A stretch of DNA of 64,000 bases from Desulfospira joergensenii DSM 10085 (GCF_000420085.1 NZ_ATUG01000001.1:620001-684000); one strand, 5' to 3'. Numbered from the stretch's first letter, positions 29,717 to 38,857 are shown. Program-made: numbers and translations. Notes: generated from the sequence alone by a model not told the origin.

Positions 29717-31362
29717 ACTTCAATGATAATGGGCACGATCAGGGGCCTTCTGTTGATGGCAAAGGCAAAGTACTGCTTTAAGGCCTTCTGGAGCCTCTTC
29801 CGGATCAGTTCCACCCTGGAGTCAATGCCGGGTTCAATTTCTTCAACGATTTCCAGGATCACGCATTGGGCGTCGTCCACCAGATACCCTGTGGCTGAAT
29901 CAAAGACAAATCCCCGGGAGACCAGTTCCGGACCGTAGAGCACGACCCCGGTTTCCTCGTCAATAATCATGGTCACCACCACAAGCCCGCCTTCGGAAAG
30001 TTCTCGCCTCTCCTTTAAGACACTTCTGCCCACATCACCGATTCCCTTGCCATCCACAAGGATTCTGCCGGTGTGGACCTGGCTCTCCAGTCGGCCCCCG
30101 TCCCCGTCAAAGGCGATGACCTTTCCGTCTTCCGCCACCAGCACATTATCCCTGGACATGCCCAGCTTTTCGGCCAGACGGGCATGGACCACCAGGTGGC
30201 GGTACTCTCCGTGGACCGGTATGAAAAATTTGGGTTTGGTCAGGTTGAGCATGAGTTTGAGCTCCTCCTGGTGGGCATGGCCGGAAGTATGGATCTGGGC
30301 GATCTTTGAATAGACCACATCCGCCCCCCGGCGGTAAAGCCGGTTGATGATATTGGCAATGGCCTTTTCATTGCCCGGGATATACTTGGAGGAGAGGATC
30401 ACCGAATCCCCTTTTTTTATGCTGATATGCTTGTGAATCCCCGTGGCCATTCTCACCAGGGCCGACATGGGCTCTCCCTGGCTGCCCGTTGTGATGATCA
30501 CCACCTGGTTGTCCGGGACCTTGTTGATCTGTTTGATGTCCATGATGGTATTGGGGGGATAATTGATATAGCCCAGTTCATCGGCAATGGAAATGATCTG
30601 TTCCATGGACCGGCCGTTGAAAACCACCTTCCGGTTGTTGTTGACGGCAATATCCATGACCTGCTGGATCCTGAAGACATTGGAGGCAAACAGGGCCACA
30701 ATCACCCTTCCTGTGGCGGCTGTAATCACCTTGCCAAGGTTCCGGGCCACCTCATGCTCGGACATGGTATACCCTTCCGATTCCACATTGGTGGAGTCGG
30801 AAAGCAGTGCCAGAACCCCTTGCTCGCCGAACCTTGCGAAACTGGAGATATCGGTGTTCTTCTTGGGATCGGCATCGTGGCTGATCCTGAAATCTCCGGT
30901 ATGCACCACCACTCCCTCCGGAGTCTTGATGGCCAGTCCGACCCCGTCAATGGTGGAGTGGCTCACCCGGATAAATTCTATTTCAAAGGGCTCAATGGAA
31001 AGGGTCTCCCCGGGATTGACCAGGTTCAGATCAATGCGGGTATTGAGTTCAAATTCCACCAGCTTGTTCCGGACGATTCCCAGGGTGAACCGGGTGCCGT
31101 AAACCGGTATCCGGAACTCCCTCAACAGATAGGGAAGTGCGCCGATATGGTCTTCATGGGCATGGGTAATGATGATTCCCTGAACCTTGTCCCGGTTTTC
31201 CCGCAGATAATCCATGGCCGGGATGACATAGTCAACGCCCAGCATATAATCTTCGGGAAACATGAGACCGGCATCGATGATAAAGATGACGTCTTCATAC
31301 TCCACCACCATCATGTTGAGACCGATTTCGCCAAGACCGCCAAGGGGGATGAGTTTAAGCAT
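29713..31362 (-). CDS. rnj: Ribonuclease J
   Basis: A 549-residue RNA-processing enzyme of the MBL/beta-CASP type with 5'-exonuclease and endonuclease activity. HAHEDH at residues 67-72, then VHTGDFRISHDAD, the beta-CASP core with ATGRVIVALFASNVFRIQQ and TTGSQGEPMSAL, and SGHAHQEEL and HGEYRHL motifs. The usual C-terminal domain is present. It is encoded directly upstream of ftsK with a 4-base overlap, and 24 bases after a conserved small protein. Confidence 0.96.
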   Translation of the reverse strand: MLKLIPLGGLGEIGLNMMVVEYEDVIFIIDAGLMFPEDYMLGVDYVIPAMDYLRENRDKVQGIIITHAHEDHIGALPYLLREFRIPVYGTRFTLGIVRNKLVEFELNTRIDLNLVNPGETLSIEPFEIEFIRVSHSTIDGVGLAIKTPEGVVVHTGDFRISHDADPKKNTDISSFARFGEQGVLALLSDSTNVESEGYTMSEHEVARNLGKVITAATGRVIVALFASNVFRIQQVMDIAVNNNRKVVFNGRSMEQIISIADELGYINYPPNTIMDIKQINKVPDNQVVIITTGSQGEPMSALVRMATGIHKHISIKKGDSVILSSKYIPGNEKAIANIINRLYRRGADVVYSKIAQIHTSGHAHQEELKLMLNLTKPKFFIPVHGEYRHLVVHARLAEKLGMSRDNVLVAEDGKVIAFDGDGGRLESQVHTGRILVDGKGIGDVGRSVLKERRELSEGGLVVVTMIIDEETGVVLYGPELVSRGFVFDSATGYLVDDAQCVILEIVEEIEPGIDSRVELIRKRLQKALKQYFAFAINRRPLIVPIIIEV

Positions 31363-31386
31363 GATTTAAAAATCCTAGGAGTATTC

Positions 31387-31719
31387 TCAAATGTGGATGG
31401 AGAGCTTTTCAAGCAGCCCGTCGACCTGATCCATGAGCCAGTCCCGCTGCTCCCGGGTGGCATAGCCCATGCAGTCGCATTTGATATTTTTTTTGATTCT
31501 GACCAGAAACTCACAGGAAAGGAAGGTCTCCTCCAGCATGAGGGCAAATACATGGGGACCGCACTCTTTATGGTCCGTTTGGATCGGCGTCAATAACTTT
31601 CTTTCAATTTCCAGCCAGTAGATTCCACCGACCGGGGCCGAGTCCAGATGCTGATCCAGGTATTCCTTTAACCTGTGATAGTCCTCCAGCCGCAGCCCGT
31701 CTATTTGGTATTGTTTCAT
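31387..31719 (-). CDS. Conserved small protein of unknown function upstream of rnj
   Basis: A 110-residue protein that I do not recognise. It has no signal peptide or membrane segment. Visible features are a short acidic N-terminal helix (LRLEDYHRLKEYLDQHL), a strand region GGIYWLEIERKLLTP, and a C-terminal part with CDCMGYATREQRDWLMDQVD. Four cysteines (GPHVFALM... region, plus CDC) may matter for metal binding. Position just upstream of rnj-ftsK suggests co-transcription. I chose the ATG at 31719 (MKQYQIDG), because an upstream start adds only 6 residues with no better ribosome site. Confidence 0.6.
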   Translation of the reverse strand: MKQYQIDGLRLEDYHRLKEYLDQHLDSAPVGGIYWLEIERKLLTPIQTDHKECGPHVFALMLEETFLSCEFLVRIKKNIKCDCMGYATREQRDWLMDQVDGLLEKLSIHI

Positions 31720-31778
31720 AGGGATTCTAATTAGCATATATCCCTTTGAATATGCAACCGGTATTGCGGCCGCACAGA

Positions 31779-32663
31779 TTAGGTGGAAGTCGCCGCCGGC
31801 TTATGCATCGCCAGAAAATTTCCCCCCACCACCAGGAGCATGCCGGACAGGGCCGGGAGATTCCAGGAATAGCCTTCCATGAAAGAGGAGATGACCAGGG
31901 CCACCACCGGCACCACCATGATGGCATAGGAGGCCTTGTCCGCGCCCATGGAGCCGATCAGGGTCAGGTAGCAGCCAAAGGCGATGATGGAGCCGAACAC
32001 GGCCAGATAAAAAAGAGAGCCCACATAGGACGGGGTCATGGCAAAGGTAAAATCCTTGCCCATGAAAAAAGCGGCCAGGATCAGAATCAGAGTACCGTAT
32101 CCCATGCCCAGGGCATTGGCCTGGATCACCGGGATATTGTTTCTGGAATTCCGGGCAGAGGTGATATTGCCCAGGGAGGCCAGAAGCACGCTGATAAATC
32201 CCAGGCAGATTCCCAGTATGCCCTTGTCTGTAAAACCGAAGGATTCGATTTCCGGCATGAAGATCAGGACAATGCCGGCAATACCGATCACGGCTCCTGC
32301 AATCATCCTGGACTGAACCGGGGCTTTGAGAAAAATGGCGCCGTTGGCAATATTCATGAAAACGATGGAAGAGAACAGGACCGCCACCAGCCCCGAAGTC
32401 AGATAGACTTCGGCCAGATAGACCAGCCAGTAGTTCAGGGAAAAAAGCAGCAGGCCCAGCAGAAGCAGGTAGCCATGGTCTTTGGGTGAAAATTTGAGAC
32501 TCAGGCCCCTGATCCTGCAGAAGAGGATGAGGATCATGGCGGCCAGCCCGAACCTGTAAATCACGGATACCATGGGGTCCACACTTCCCAGCTGATACTT
32601 TATCCCGATCCAGGTGGATCCCCAGATCAGGATGGTGACCATGTAAAGCGCCAAGTTCTTCAT
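31779..32663 (-). CDS. EamA-family (DMT) transporter
   Basis: A 294-residue inner-membrane protein with about 10 hydrophobic helices in two EamA halves. The opening MKNLALYMVTILIWGSTWIG is the typical first helix of drug/metabolite exporters, and the second half has the similar GADKASYAIMVVPVVALVIS. The start at 32663 has a GGAAAGAGG site; an upstream extension with a soluble basic stretch looks non-coding. It is divergent from a MocR-type regulator, which probably controls it. MocR-EamA pairs are common, with amino acid, amine or vitamin-like cargo. Confidence 0.88.
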   Translation of the reverse strand: MKNLALYMVTILIWGSTWIGIKYQLGSVDPMVSVIYRFGLAAMILILFCRIRGLSLKFSPKDHGYLLLLGLLLFSLNYWLVYLAEVYLTSGLVAVLFSSIVFMNIANGAIFLKAPVQSRMIAGAVIGIAGIVLIFMPEIESFGFTDKGILGICLGFISVLLASLGNITSARNSRNNIPVIQANALGMGYGTLILILAAFFMGKDFTFAMTPSYVGSLFYLAVFGSIIAFGCYLTLIGSMGADKASYAIMVVPVVALVISSFMEGYSWNLPALSGMLLVVGGNFLAMHKPAATST

Positions 32664-32793
32664 TTTCCTCTTTCCTTCCGGTTCCCGGCCGTCTTCGCCG
32701 GAACCTTTTTCAGCTTTCCTTGATGTCCCGCCCCAGTTCACAAATCCCTTGATTTTCAGGAGACTATATATTAATTCAGATAAAAAAACAGTT

Positions 32794-32826
32794 ACAGAAG
32801 AATAAAAATTTGACCATAACAGAAGA
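32794..32826. promoter_or_regulatory. Candidate direct-repeat site for the MocR regulator
   Basis: ACAGAAGA occurs twice, at 32794-32801 and 32819-32826, 25 bases apart, just before the regulator's start codon. MocR/PdxR proteins commonly bind direct repeats. Two short copies are weak evidence. Confidence 0.25.
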
Positions 32827-32831
32827 CGACC

Positions 32832-34283
32832 ATGAAATCCACTCCCAACTTCAGATACGTGACCCTGGCCGATCAGATCCAGGACAATATCACCCAGGGC
32901 CTGTTCCGGCCCGGGGACAAACTGCCTTCTTTACGACGGCTCCATACCCGCTTGGGTCTGAGCGTGTCCACGGTCCACCATGCCTATATCGAGCTTGAAA
33001 AACGGGGACGGGTGGAGGCCAGGGAAAAATCCGGATTCTATGTCCGCCCCCTGGACAGGAGTCCCCTGGCCGTTCCCAGACAGGTTCATGCCGAGGCCAG
33101 GCCTAGCCGGGTTCACATCAACGACCTTCTCCGGACCATCATTGCTGAACTGGCCGATGAAGACATTCTCCAGCTCGGAACGGCGGTCTGTTCCAGAGAA
33201 CTGATGCCCCTCAAGCAACTGACCCGGATCATGAAATCGATTCCCGGGGACAGCCTGGGAACCTTCCTGTCCAACTATGAAGACTGCGCAGGCAACATCA
33301 GCCTAAGACAGGCCGTTTCCCAGCAGATGCTCGGCCATGCCTGCAGCATCACCCCCGAAGAGGTCGTCACCACCAACGGATGCCTGGACGCGGTCAGCCT
33401 CTGCCTCAGGGCCGTGGCCGAACCCGGGGATACCATTCTGGTGGAATCCCCGGTTTTCCACTGTTTTCTGCAGCTCATCGAAGACCTGAATCTCTACGTC
33501 CTGGAACTGCCCTGCTGCCCGGAAGAGGGCATCAACCTAAAAAATCTTGAAAAGGCCCTGGATGCCAACCAGGTCAAAGCCTGTATTTTAAACTCCAATT
33601 TCCAGAATCCCCTGGGCTATGCCGTGTCAAAAGAAAAAAAGGCGGCCATCCTCGAAATCACCCAAAGCCGGGGTCTGCCCGTCATTGAAGATGATATATA
33701 CGGAGATCTCTATTTCAGTGGCAGCCGGCCCCCGACCTTTAAAAGCATGGACAGGGAGGGCATGGTCCTCTATTGTTCCTCCTTTTCCAAAACCCTTGCC
33801 CCGGGCCTGAGAACCGGATGGACCCTTCCCGGCCGATTTCTTAAAAAGGTTCTGAGGATGAAATCAAGCACCACCATATCCAATGCCGGTATCAACCAGG
33901 CCGTGGCTGCGGAATTTATCAGTACCGGCGCCTATGACCGGCACTTAAGAAAACTGCGCAATCAGATCAAAAACCAGGCTTCGGCCCTGGCAATGGCCCT
34001 GTCCAAACATTTTCCCAGGGATACCCGGATTACCTTTCCCACGGGCGGCATGTGCATCTGGGTGGTATTGAATAAAAAAATCGATTCCATGGATATCTAT
34101 CATAGGGCCCATGCAAAAAAAATTTCCATTCTTCCGGGAAAGATCTGCTCTTCATCGGACAGGTACAACCACTGCCTGAGGCTCAACTGCGGCATCAAAA
34201 GGGGACCCAGGATGGAACAGGGGATCATGGCCCTGGGAAAGATCATCAGACAGGAATACAGGGACCTGGACATTCCGGTGTAA
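32832..34283 (+). CDS. MocR/PdxR-family transcriptional regulator with aminotransferase domain
   Basis: A 483-residue fusion. The GntR-type winged helix (about residues 8-75; PGDKLPSLRRLHTRLGLSVS is the DNA-binding helix region) is followed by a fold-type I aminotransferase-like domain. The PLP lysine is Lys320 in SSFSKTLAPG; NSNFQNPLGYA (NxxNPxG-like) and EDDIYGDLYFSG are also conserved. Such proteins use PLP or an amino-acid adduct as effector and control divergent transport or metabolic genes, here the EamA transporter. No ribosome site stands out. No sign of truncation. Confidence 0.93.
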   Translation: MKSTPNFRYVTLADQIQDNITQGLFRPGDKLPSLRRLHTRLGLSVSTVHHAYIELEKRGRVEAREKSGFYVRPLDRSPLAVPRQVHAEARPSRVHINDLLRTIIAELADEDILQLGTAVCSRELMPLKQLTRIMKSIPGDSLGTFLSNYEDCAGNISLRQAVSQQMLGHACSITPEEVVTTNGCLDAVSLCLRAVAEPGDTILVESPVFHCFLQLIEDLNLYVLELPCCPEEGINLKNLEKALDANQVKACILNSNFQNPLGYAVSKEKKAAILEITQSRGLPVIEDDIYGDLYFSGSRPPTFKSMDREGMVLYCSSFSKTLAPGLRTGWTLPGRFLKKVLRMKSSTTISNAGINQAVAAEFISTGAYDRHLRKLRNQIKNQASALAMALSKHFPRDTRITFPTGGMCIWVVLNKKIDSMDIYHRAHAKKISILPGKICSSSDRYNHCLRLNCGIKRGPRMEQGIMALGKIIRQEYRDLDIPV

Positions 34284-34504
34284 GGCTTTTTTATTCAATC
34301 TCCGGCAGATTTCAAACTCCGGGATTGTTCCGGTGGCCGGGAAGGCACCTTTCTGTTGTTAGTTTTATCAAACTTTTTTAGCTCCCGCCTCTTGCCAGCC
34401 CGGGCCGGGATGTTTATGTTTTTTACAAAGAGCAGATCCGTTATTCCCCAGGAATAGGGACGTTCAAATATTGAATCTTTTATACAATTGTAAAGGAGCT
34501 GAAA

Positions 34505-34744
34505 ATGAAAGACAGAGCCGTCAGAAGACACCACGAACGCAGAATCCAAAAAAAACTGGTCAAAGATTATGACAACTGTATTCAAGATCTGCCTGCTGAC
34601 GAGCAGCGGGAACTGGAAGGCAAGGTTGAAAAACTAAAAAAAGTATGTGCCTCCCCCTATTCCGAAGAAAGCGACAGAAGGCTTGGCAAAAAGACGATCC
34701 AGGAACGAAAGCATGACATTACCATGAAGGAGGAACTGAGATAA
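34505..34744 (+). CDS. Small charged protein of unknown function
   Basis: A 79-residue protein with a strong AAAGGAGCTG ribosome site right before the ATG and a strong terminator after the stop, so it is very likely a real single gene. It is extremely charged and probably helical: RRHHERRIQKKLVKDYDN at the start, LEGKVEKLKKVC in the middle and a basic end. No known family comes to mind; two cysteines. It may bind nucleic acid, judging only from charge. Confidence 0.7.
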   Translation: MKDRAVRRHHERRIQKKLVKDYDNCIQDLPADEQRELEGKVEKLKKVCASPYSEESDRRLGKKTIQERKHDITMKEELR

Positions 34745-34767
34745 GCTTTGCCAAACCCGTTTGTATT

Positions 34768-34809
34768 CCCCCGGAAGGACAATCACCCGTCTTTCCGGGG
34801 GTTTTTTTA
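34768..34809 (+). terminator. Rho-independent terminator
   Basis: Stem CCCCCGGAAGGAC/GTCTTTCCGGGGG (34768-34780, 34789-34801), allowing one G-T, and then seven Ts. It ends the small gene at 34505. On the opposite strand no T-run follows the stem, so it does not serve the response regulator. Confidence 0.88.
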
Positions 34810-35160
34810 TCCGTTTAAGATCTCCCCCACCTTCTCAATCAATTGCTCATTGTCAAAGGGTTTGGCAAAATAGGCCTCAGCCTTGGGAATGGAGTATTTT
34901 CGTCCGGAAAGACCCGATACCACGATCACCGGGGTCTTATGTCCCTTTTTCGACAATCTTCTGAAGAATCGGGGTCCCCACTCCTCGGGCATCTCAAGGT
35001 CCAGGGTAATCAGATCCGGACTGTTTTTCTCAAACACATCCATGGCCTCTTTCCCGTCCTCGGCAATGCAGGTCTCATAGCCGTTATCCTTGAACAATGC
35101 ATCCAGATATTTAACAATGGCGGGATCATCATCTACGATCATAATCTTCTTTGTCATCAT
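34807..35160 (-). CDS. Single-domain response regulator, last gene of the tmc cluster
   Basis: A 117-residue receiver with no output domain. Acidic pocket in MIVDDDPAIV, phospho-Asp in LITLDLEMPEEWGPRF (near residue 53), Ser in VIVVSGLSG and the Lys in YFAKPFDNEQL. It lies only 6 bases after tmcA on the same strand, so it probably belongs to the tmc transcript. From memory, receiver proteins also flank tmc genes in Desulfovibrio. It may modulate the complex or be part of a phospho-relay; its cognate kinase is not in this operon. The proximal ATG one codon downstream is an equal start. Confidence 0.9.
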   Translation of the reverse strand: MMTKKIMIVDDDPAIVKYLDALFKDNGYETCIAEDGKEAMDVFEKNSPDLITLDLEMPEEWGPRFFRRLSKKGHKTPVIVVSGLSGRKYSIPKAEAYFAKPFDNEQLIEKVGEILNG

Positions 35161-35166
35161 GCCTCC

Positions 35167-35547
35167 TTATTCTTTCTTGTGGCATTGGCCGCAGAGCACA
35201 GGTCCCTTGCCGGCATCAAAGTGGCAGTCCCTGCAGCGTTTATGGAACGCATTTGCAAGGGAAATTTTATTTTCCGGGCCGGCAGACAGAGCGTGGCACT
35301 CTGAACAGGGACTGTCCTCACTGGATTCATCCTCCAGCAGCTTGCCGTCTTCATAGAGATGGTGGCAGACAGCGCAGTCATCAATTTCAGCGGCCTCATT
35401 ATGGTCGTCATGGGCAAAAACCGCACCGGGTCTTCTCGGGTTCTCAAAGGAGTCAGGGCTAAGCCTTTCGACTTCTTGGACGCTAAAGGCCGTGCATACA
35501 ATTGCCGCCAGCAGGATCAGGGTATACAGAATAATTTTGGGTTTCAT
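35167..35547 (-). CDS. tmcA: Tetraheme cytochrome c3 type II, Tmc subunit A
   Basis: A 126-residue periplasmic cytochrome with signal peptide (MKPKIILYTLILLAAIVCTA) and four heme motifs: CAVCH 58-62, CSECH 81-85, CRDCH 105-109, CGQCH 119-123, plus extra His residues (46, 49, 63, 102) for bis-His ligation. The layout equals the class III cytochrome c3 fold. In sulfate reducers it takes electrons from periplasmic hydrogenase/cytochrome c3 and passes them to the membrane Tmc complex. The ATG at 35547 starts 1 base after the tmcB stop, and a signal peptide begins exactly there. Upstream frame residues have no signal. Confidence 0.92.
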   Translation of the reverse strand: MKPKIILYTLILLAAIVCTAFSVQEVERLSPDSFENPRRPGAVFAHDDHNEAAEIDDCAVCHHLYEDGKLLEDESSEDSPCSECHALSAGPENKISLANAFHKRCRDCHFDAGKGPVLCGQCHKKE

Positions 35548-35548
35548 A

Positions 35549-36886
35549 TTACTCTCCCGGCTTATAGATTTTCTTTTCCATGGTTTCATAGATGATATCC
35601 CCCAGGAACTTGACTTCCATGCCAAGCTTATAATAGTGGATGATATCCTCCAGCCCGCTGTGACAATTATGGCAGGGAGCGATGAGGATTTCAGCTCCCG
35701 TAGCCTTGAGCTGTTCCGCTTTTACCCTGTTGTTGACCATCCTTTCAGTCTTGTACGGAGGGCCGCAGTTGACCACCCCGCCCCCGGCACCGCAGCAGTA
35801 GTTGTGTTCCCGGTTGGGGGTCATCTCCACCCAATCCTCACAGGTCATGGCAACCACTGCCCTGCCCATATCATGGAGGCCCCTGCCCCGGGATACGTTG
35901 CAGGGATCGTGAAAGGTGACTTTTTTCTTAAATTTTTCCTTGATCTTGATCCGGCCCGAAGTCAGAAGTTCGTGGTAGAACTGCAGGGCATGAACCAGTT
36001 CAAAGGGAGGCATGCCCCAGGAAATCCATCTATTGGCCACATCATAAACCGACCGGAAGGCATGACCGCACTCGCCCATGACAATCCGCTTGACCTTGAG
36101 TTTTGCCGCGGTTTCATAAAAGGCCCGGCCGATCCGGCCGGAAATTTCATTATCCCCGGTGAACATGGCCATGTTGGAGTTGTCCCAGCCCGGTGACGAG
36201 GGCATGGTCCAGTTGATCCCGGCCGCATGCATCATCACGGCAGCCTGGTAGATGAGCCCTGCCTGAAACTTGGGTTCCGGCGCGATCACCGAGTACATGA
36301 TATCGGCGCCTTCCTTGTCCAGGGGAATTCTTAAATTTTCAAATTCTTCTCTGGCATCCTCTTCCTGCCATTGAAGGGTGTCGATCCATTCGTCTTCCTT
36401 GACCCACATCTGATTCATGGTAGCAGAGTGGGAATTCACCGTATCCTGGATGTAGAGCGGCGTGATTTCCAGTTTGTGACAGATCCTTCTGACCAGGAGC
36501 ATCATATAGGCGATGTCTATACCAAAAGGGCAGTACATGGAACATCGTTTACAGGTATTGCACTCCAGATGGGCGATGTGGACGGCCCTTCTTAAAAAGT
36601 CCTTGGACACCCTGCCCTTTCTTTCCAGCATCTCCCAGATGGTCTGCTTGACCTTGGCTGCCGGGGAAAATTCGGGATCCCTGTCATTGGATAAAAAATA
36701 ACTGCAGGCATCGGCACAGAGGCCGCATCGCATACAAGTCTCCACATAGGCCTTGAAACGCGGCCCGGTCTCTTTTTCAAGGACCTGATTGATGACAGAT
36801 TCAATTCTCTCCGGGGTCAGCCTTTCCAGGCCGTTTTCAACGGCCTGGTCTGTATTTTTTTCAACTTTTGTGTCCTGCATCTTCAT
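35549..36886 (-). CDS. tmcB: Tmc complex iron-sulfur subunit B (DsrK/HdrD-like)
   Basis: A 445-residue cytosol-facing redox protein. The N-terminal ferredoxin-like region holds two [4Fe-4S] motifs: CMRCGLCADACSYF and CNTCKRCSMYCPFG. The C-terminal half has the CCG-type cysteine clusters of HdrD/DsrK (NYCCGAGGGVVN and APCHNCHSGLED), which form the special catalytic [4Fe-4S]. It should transfer electrons from the membrane cytochrome b to an unknown cytosolic acceptor, probably linked to sulfate reduction. No signal peptide. In the tmcD-C-B-A order, it stands between C and A. Gap to A is 1 base. HmcF and DsrK were considered, but the tetraheme and Trp-rich neighbours fit Tmc best. Confidence 0.92.
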   Translation of the reverse strand: MKMQDTKVEKNTDQAVENGLERLTPERIESVINQVLEKETGPRFKAYVETCMRCGLCADACSYFLSNDRDPEFSPAAKVKQTIWEMLERKGRVSKDFLRRAVHIAHLECNTCKRCSMYCPFGIDIAYMMLLVRRICHKLEITPLYIQDTVNSHSATMNQMWVKEDEWIDTLQWQEEDAREEFENLRIPLDKEGADIMYSVIAPEPKFQAGLIYQAAVMMHAAGINWTMPSSPGWDNSNMAMFTGDNEISGRIGRAFYETAAKLKVKRIVMGECGHAFRSVYDVANRWISWGMPPFELVHALQFYHELLTSGRIKIKEKFKKKVTFHDPCNVSRGRGLHDMGRAVVAMTCEDWVEMTPNREHNYCCGAGGGVVNCGPPYKTERMVNNRVKAEQLKATGAEILIAPCHNCHSGLEDIIHYYKLGMEVKFLGDIIYETMEKKIYKPGE

Positions 36887-36898
36887 CTCCTTTTCTGT

Positions 36899-37558
36899 CT
36901 ACCAGTCCCTTGCATGCCTGACATTGCCGAATTCAGATCCAGTGAATGCCCGGGTCAGGGGTGCCGTTAACATGTGAGAAAACCGTGAAAAGGGAATCGC
37001 AATGAGCATGAGTTCCCCGGACAGCACATGGACAATCACCATCCACTGGTATGAAAAAGCCTGGTGATAGGCGATGAACCCGGTCAGGAACGGCAACAGC
37101 ACGATCACCAGCAGAATATAGTCCTTGATCGAAGTCAGAAATTTCACCTCCGGCACCACCATCCTTCTGACGGCCAGGAAAACAAGGGCCAGGATAACAG
37201 CCAGGGTCAGGATATCTGCCAGACCGTCATTCAAGGCCGGCCATGAGACCTGAAAGGCCTCGTCAAATAGAACGATATGGGCGGAAAGAAACAGGGGCAC
37301 CAGAAACAGCAGAATGTGAAAACAATAGGTTATTCCCCAGAAAACCGGCTGAATCCGTGTACTCTGGGGAAAAAACGGGATCAGCCATGCCCCGATGGAC
37401 CGAAGGCTGTGGGGCCAGGTCATGTAGGTAAAAACAAAGTTTTCCTTTTCCTTGATTCCCGTATAGATTTTAATGAATTTGAACACCAGTCCCAGCACAA
37501 AAATCAATGCCGATATCCAGACCATGGGTCCCATGATAAAACCGATAAAAGCATTCAT
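36899..37558 (-). CDS. tmcC: Tmc complex membrane subunit C (cytochrome b-like)
   Basis: A 219-residue membrane protein with about five to six hydrophobic helices, related to the NarI/DsrM-type heme b subunit. Histidines in helices (for example FHILLFLVPLFLSAHIV, IAYHQAFSYQWMVIVHVLSG) can bind two b hemes. It should carry electrons across the membrane between tmcA outside and tmcB inside. It lies 60 bases after tmcD and 12 bases before tmcB. The N-terminus (MNAFIGFIMGPMVWISALIF) starts directly with a helix. Confidence 0.9.
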   Translation of the reverse strand: MNAFIGFIMGPMVWISALIFVLGLVFKFIKIYTGIKEKENFVFTYMTWPHSLRSIGAWLIPFFPQSTRIQPVFWGITYCFHILLFLVPLFLSAHIVLFDEAFQVSWPALNDGLADILTLAVILALVFLAVRRMVVPEVKFLTSIKDYILLVIVLLPFLTGFIAYHQAFSYQWMVIVHVLSGELMLIAIPFSRFSHMLTAPLTRAFTGSEFGNVRHARDW

Positions 37559-37618
37559 CCGCGACTCCTCTTAGCTTTGTTATGTCGTTTTTCCATATGT
37601 TTCGTATCTTCCATGTCC

Positions 37619-38857
37619 TTACAAAGCAATGATCCGGCGTTTGTATACGCCGTTTTCTATCCCTTTGACCAATACTTTTGAATTATCCGGGCTGATTACG
37701 GGATCCGCCATACAATCATAGGGACCCGTGATCAGTTCATCGTTGGCAGCCACGAACCAACGACCCTGTTTCTCAACGGCGGCCGCCAGAATGGAGCCGT
37801 CCGCACTGATCACCGGGGCAAAAACCTTGTCACAGGACAGCTTCCACTTGGAGCCGTCCTTGATCAGGGTCCAGAAGTCCTTGTCCTTGACCACGGCCAC
37901 CAGGCTGGATCCGTCCTCTGAATAGCGGATCTCCCGGATCATGGTATCAATGGTCAGGGGCCAGACCCTGTCATCCTGGGCCACACTCCACTTCCCGTAG
38001 GAAGGAGCAACGATTGCAGCAATTTTATCTTCCGACTGGGTCACATGCCAGAGCTGCTGATACCCGGTCTCCCAGAACACCTTGTCATCCTTGAACAATT
38101 TCCATTTTCCGCCGTGGCGGACCGGGGCCAGAACCGACTGCCCCTCACCTGCAAAAACCGGTTTCCACACGGATTGAAACTCATGGGTCCAGGGAGTGCC
38201 GTTGACGGCAATGGTATACCGCTCCCTGTCTATTCTGACCCCCCAGGCCAGACTCTGATTCTTCCTGTCAAAACTGATATCCCAGGCATTGAGAAATTTT
38301 TTATCAAAGGCTTTGCCGTTCAGGGCAACGGAAAAAATTCCCTTTTTAAAGGCGTCCACATCGGCCGCTCCCATGGATTCCACCTGAACCACTCCGGCGG
38401 TGGCACCGGTCTCTCCCATGACCGCACCCGAGAGATTCTCATACAGGGTTTCCCAGGGCTTGTCATTGACGGCCATGCCGTATTCCGAATCCCTCTGGAT
38501 TGCCAGGCCGATGTGGGCTCCGTCTGAACTGACCTGAAGATCCCAGATAAAATCAAACCGATTTTCCCATTCTTCACCGTTTACGGCAAGGGTCCACTCC
38601 TCGTCCTGGCAGACACAGGCGATAAATTGGTTGTTCGGAAGGGCTTTCAGGCTCCAGGCCTTTTCATACTCCCCTTCCCAGACTTCTCCGTTCTCACAGA
38701 TGCCGAATACCATCTCATCCACATTGACTATACTGGCAACCCGCTCTCCGTCAGGACTGATGCAGGGTTCTTCCACCCAGTTGAATCGGGTCTCCCACTC
38801 TTTAACCGGGATTTCCTTCAGATCTGTACTCCAATCCCATGATTCTTTTTCTTCCAT
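37619..38857 (-). CDS. tmcD: Tmc complex tryptophan-rich subunit D
   Basis: A 412-residue soluble protein with more than 30 Trp residues and no signal peptide. A repeating unit of about 45 residues (pattern VNGxxWxxxFxxxWxxxxSxDG, for example AVNGEEWENRFDFIWDLQ and VALNGKAFDKKFLNAWDI) suggests a beta-propeller-like fold. The Trp-rich cytoplasmic TmcD in Desulfovibrio has the same features. Its function is not known, possibly an interaction platform. It opens the operon here, while in Desulfovibrio the order is A to D. A GGAGATAAAT site precedes the ATG. No promoter was convincing in the 768-base gap upstream. Confidence 0.9.
   Translation of the reverse strand: MEEKESWDWSTDLKEIPVKEWETRFNWVEEPCISPDGERVASIVNVDEMVFGICENGEVWEGEYEKAWSLKALPNNQFIACVCQDEEWTLAVNGEEWENRFDFIWDLQVSSDGAHIGLAIQRDSEYGMAVNDKPWETLYENLSGAVMGETGATAGVVQVESMGAADVDAFKKGIFSVALNGKAFDKKFLNAWDISFDRKNQSLAWGVRIDRERYTIAVNGTPWTHEFQSVWKPVFAGEGQSVLAPVRHGGKWKLFKDDKVFWETGYQQLWHVTQSEDKIAAIVAPSYGKWSVAQDDRVWPLTIDTMIREIRYSEDGSSLVAVVKDKDFWTLIKDGSKWKLSCDKVFAPVISADGSILAAAVEKQGRWFVAANDELITGPYDCMADPVISPDNSKVLVKGIENGVYKRRIIAL

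Noticed and set aside
35549..36886. dsrK or hmcF instead of tmcB
   Set aside because: A tetraheme cytochrome and a Trp-rich subunit next to it fit Tmc; the other complexes have different partners.
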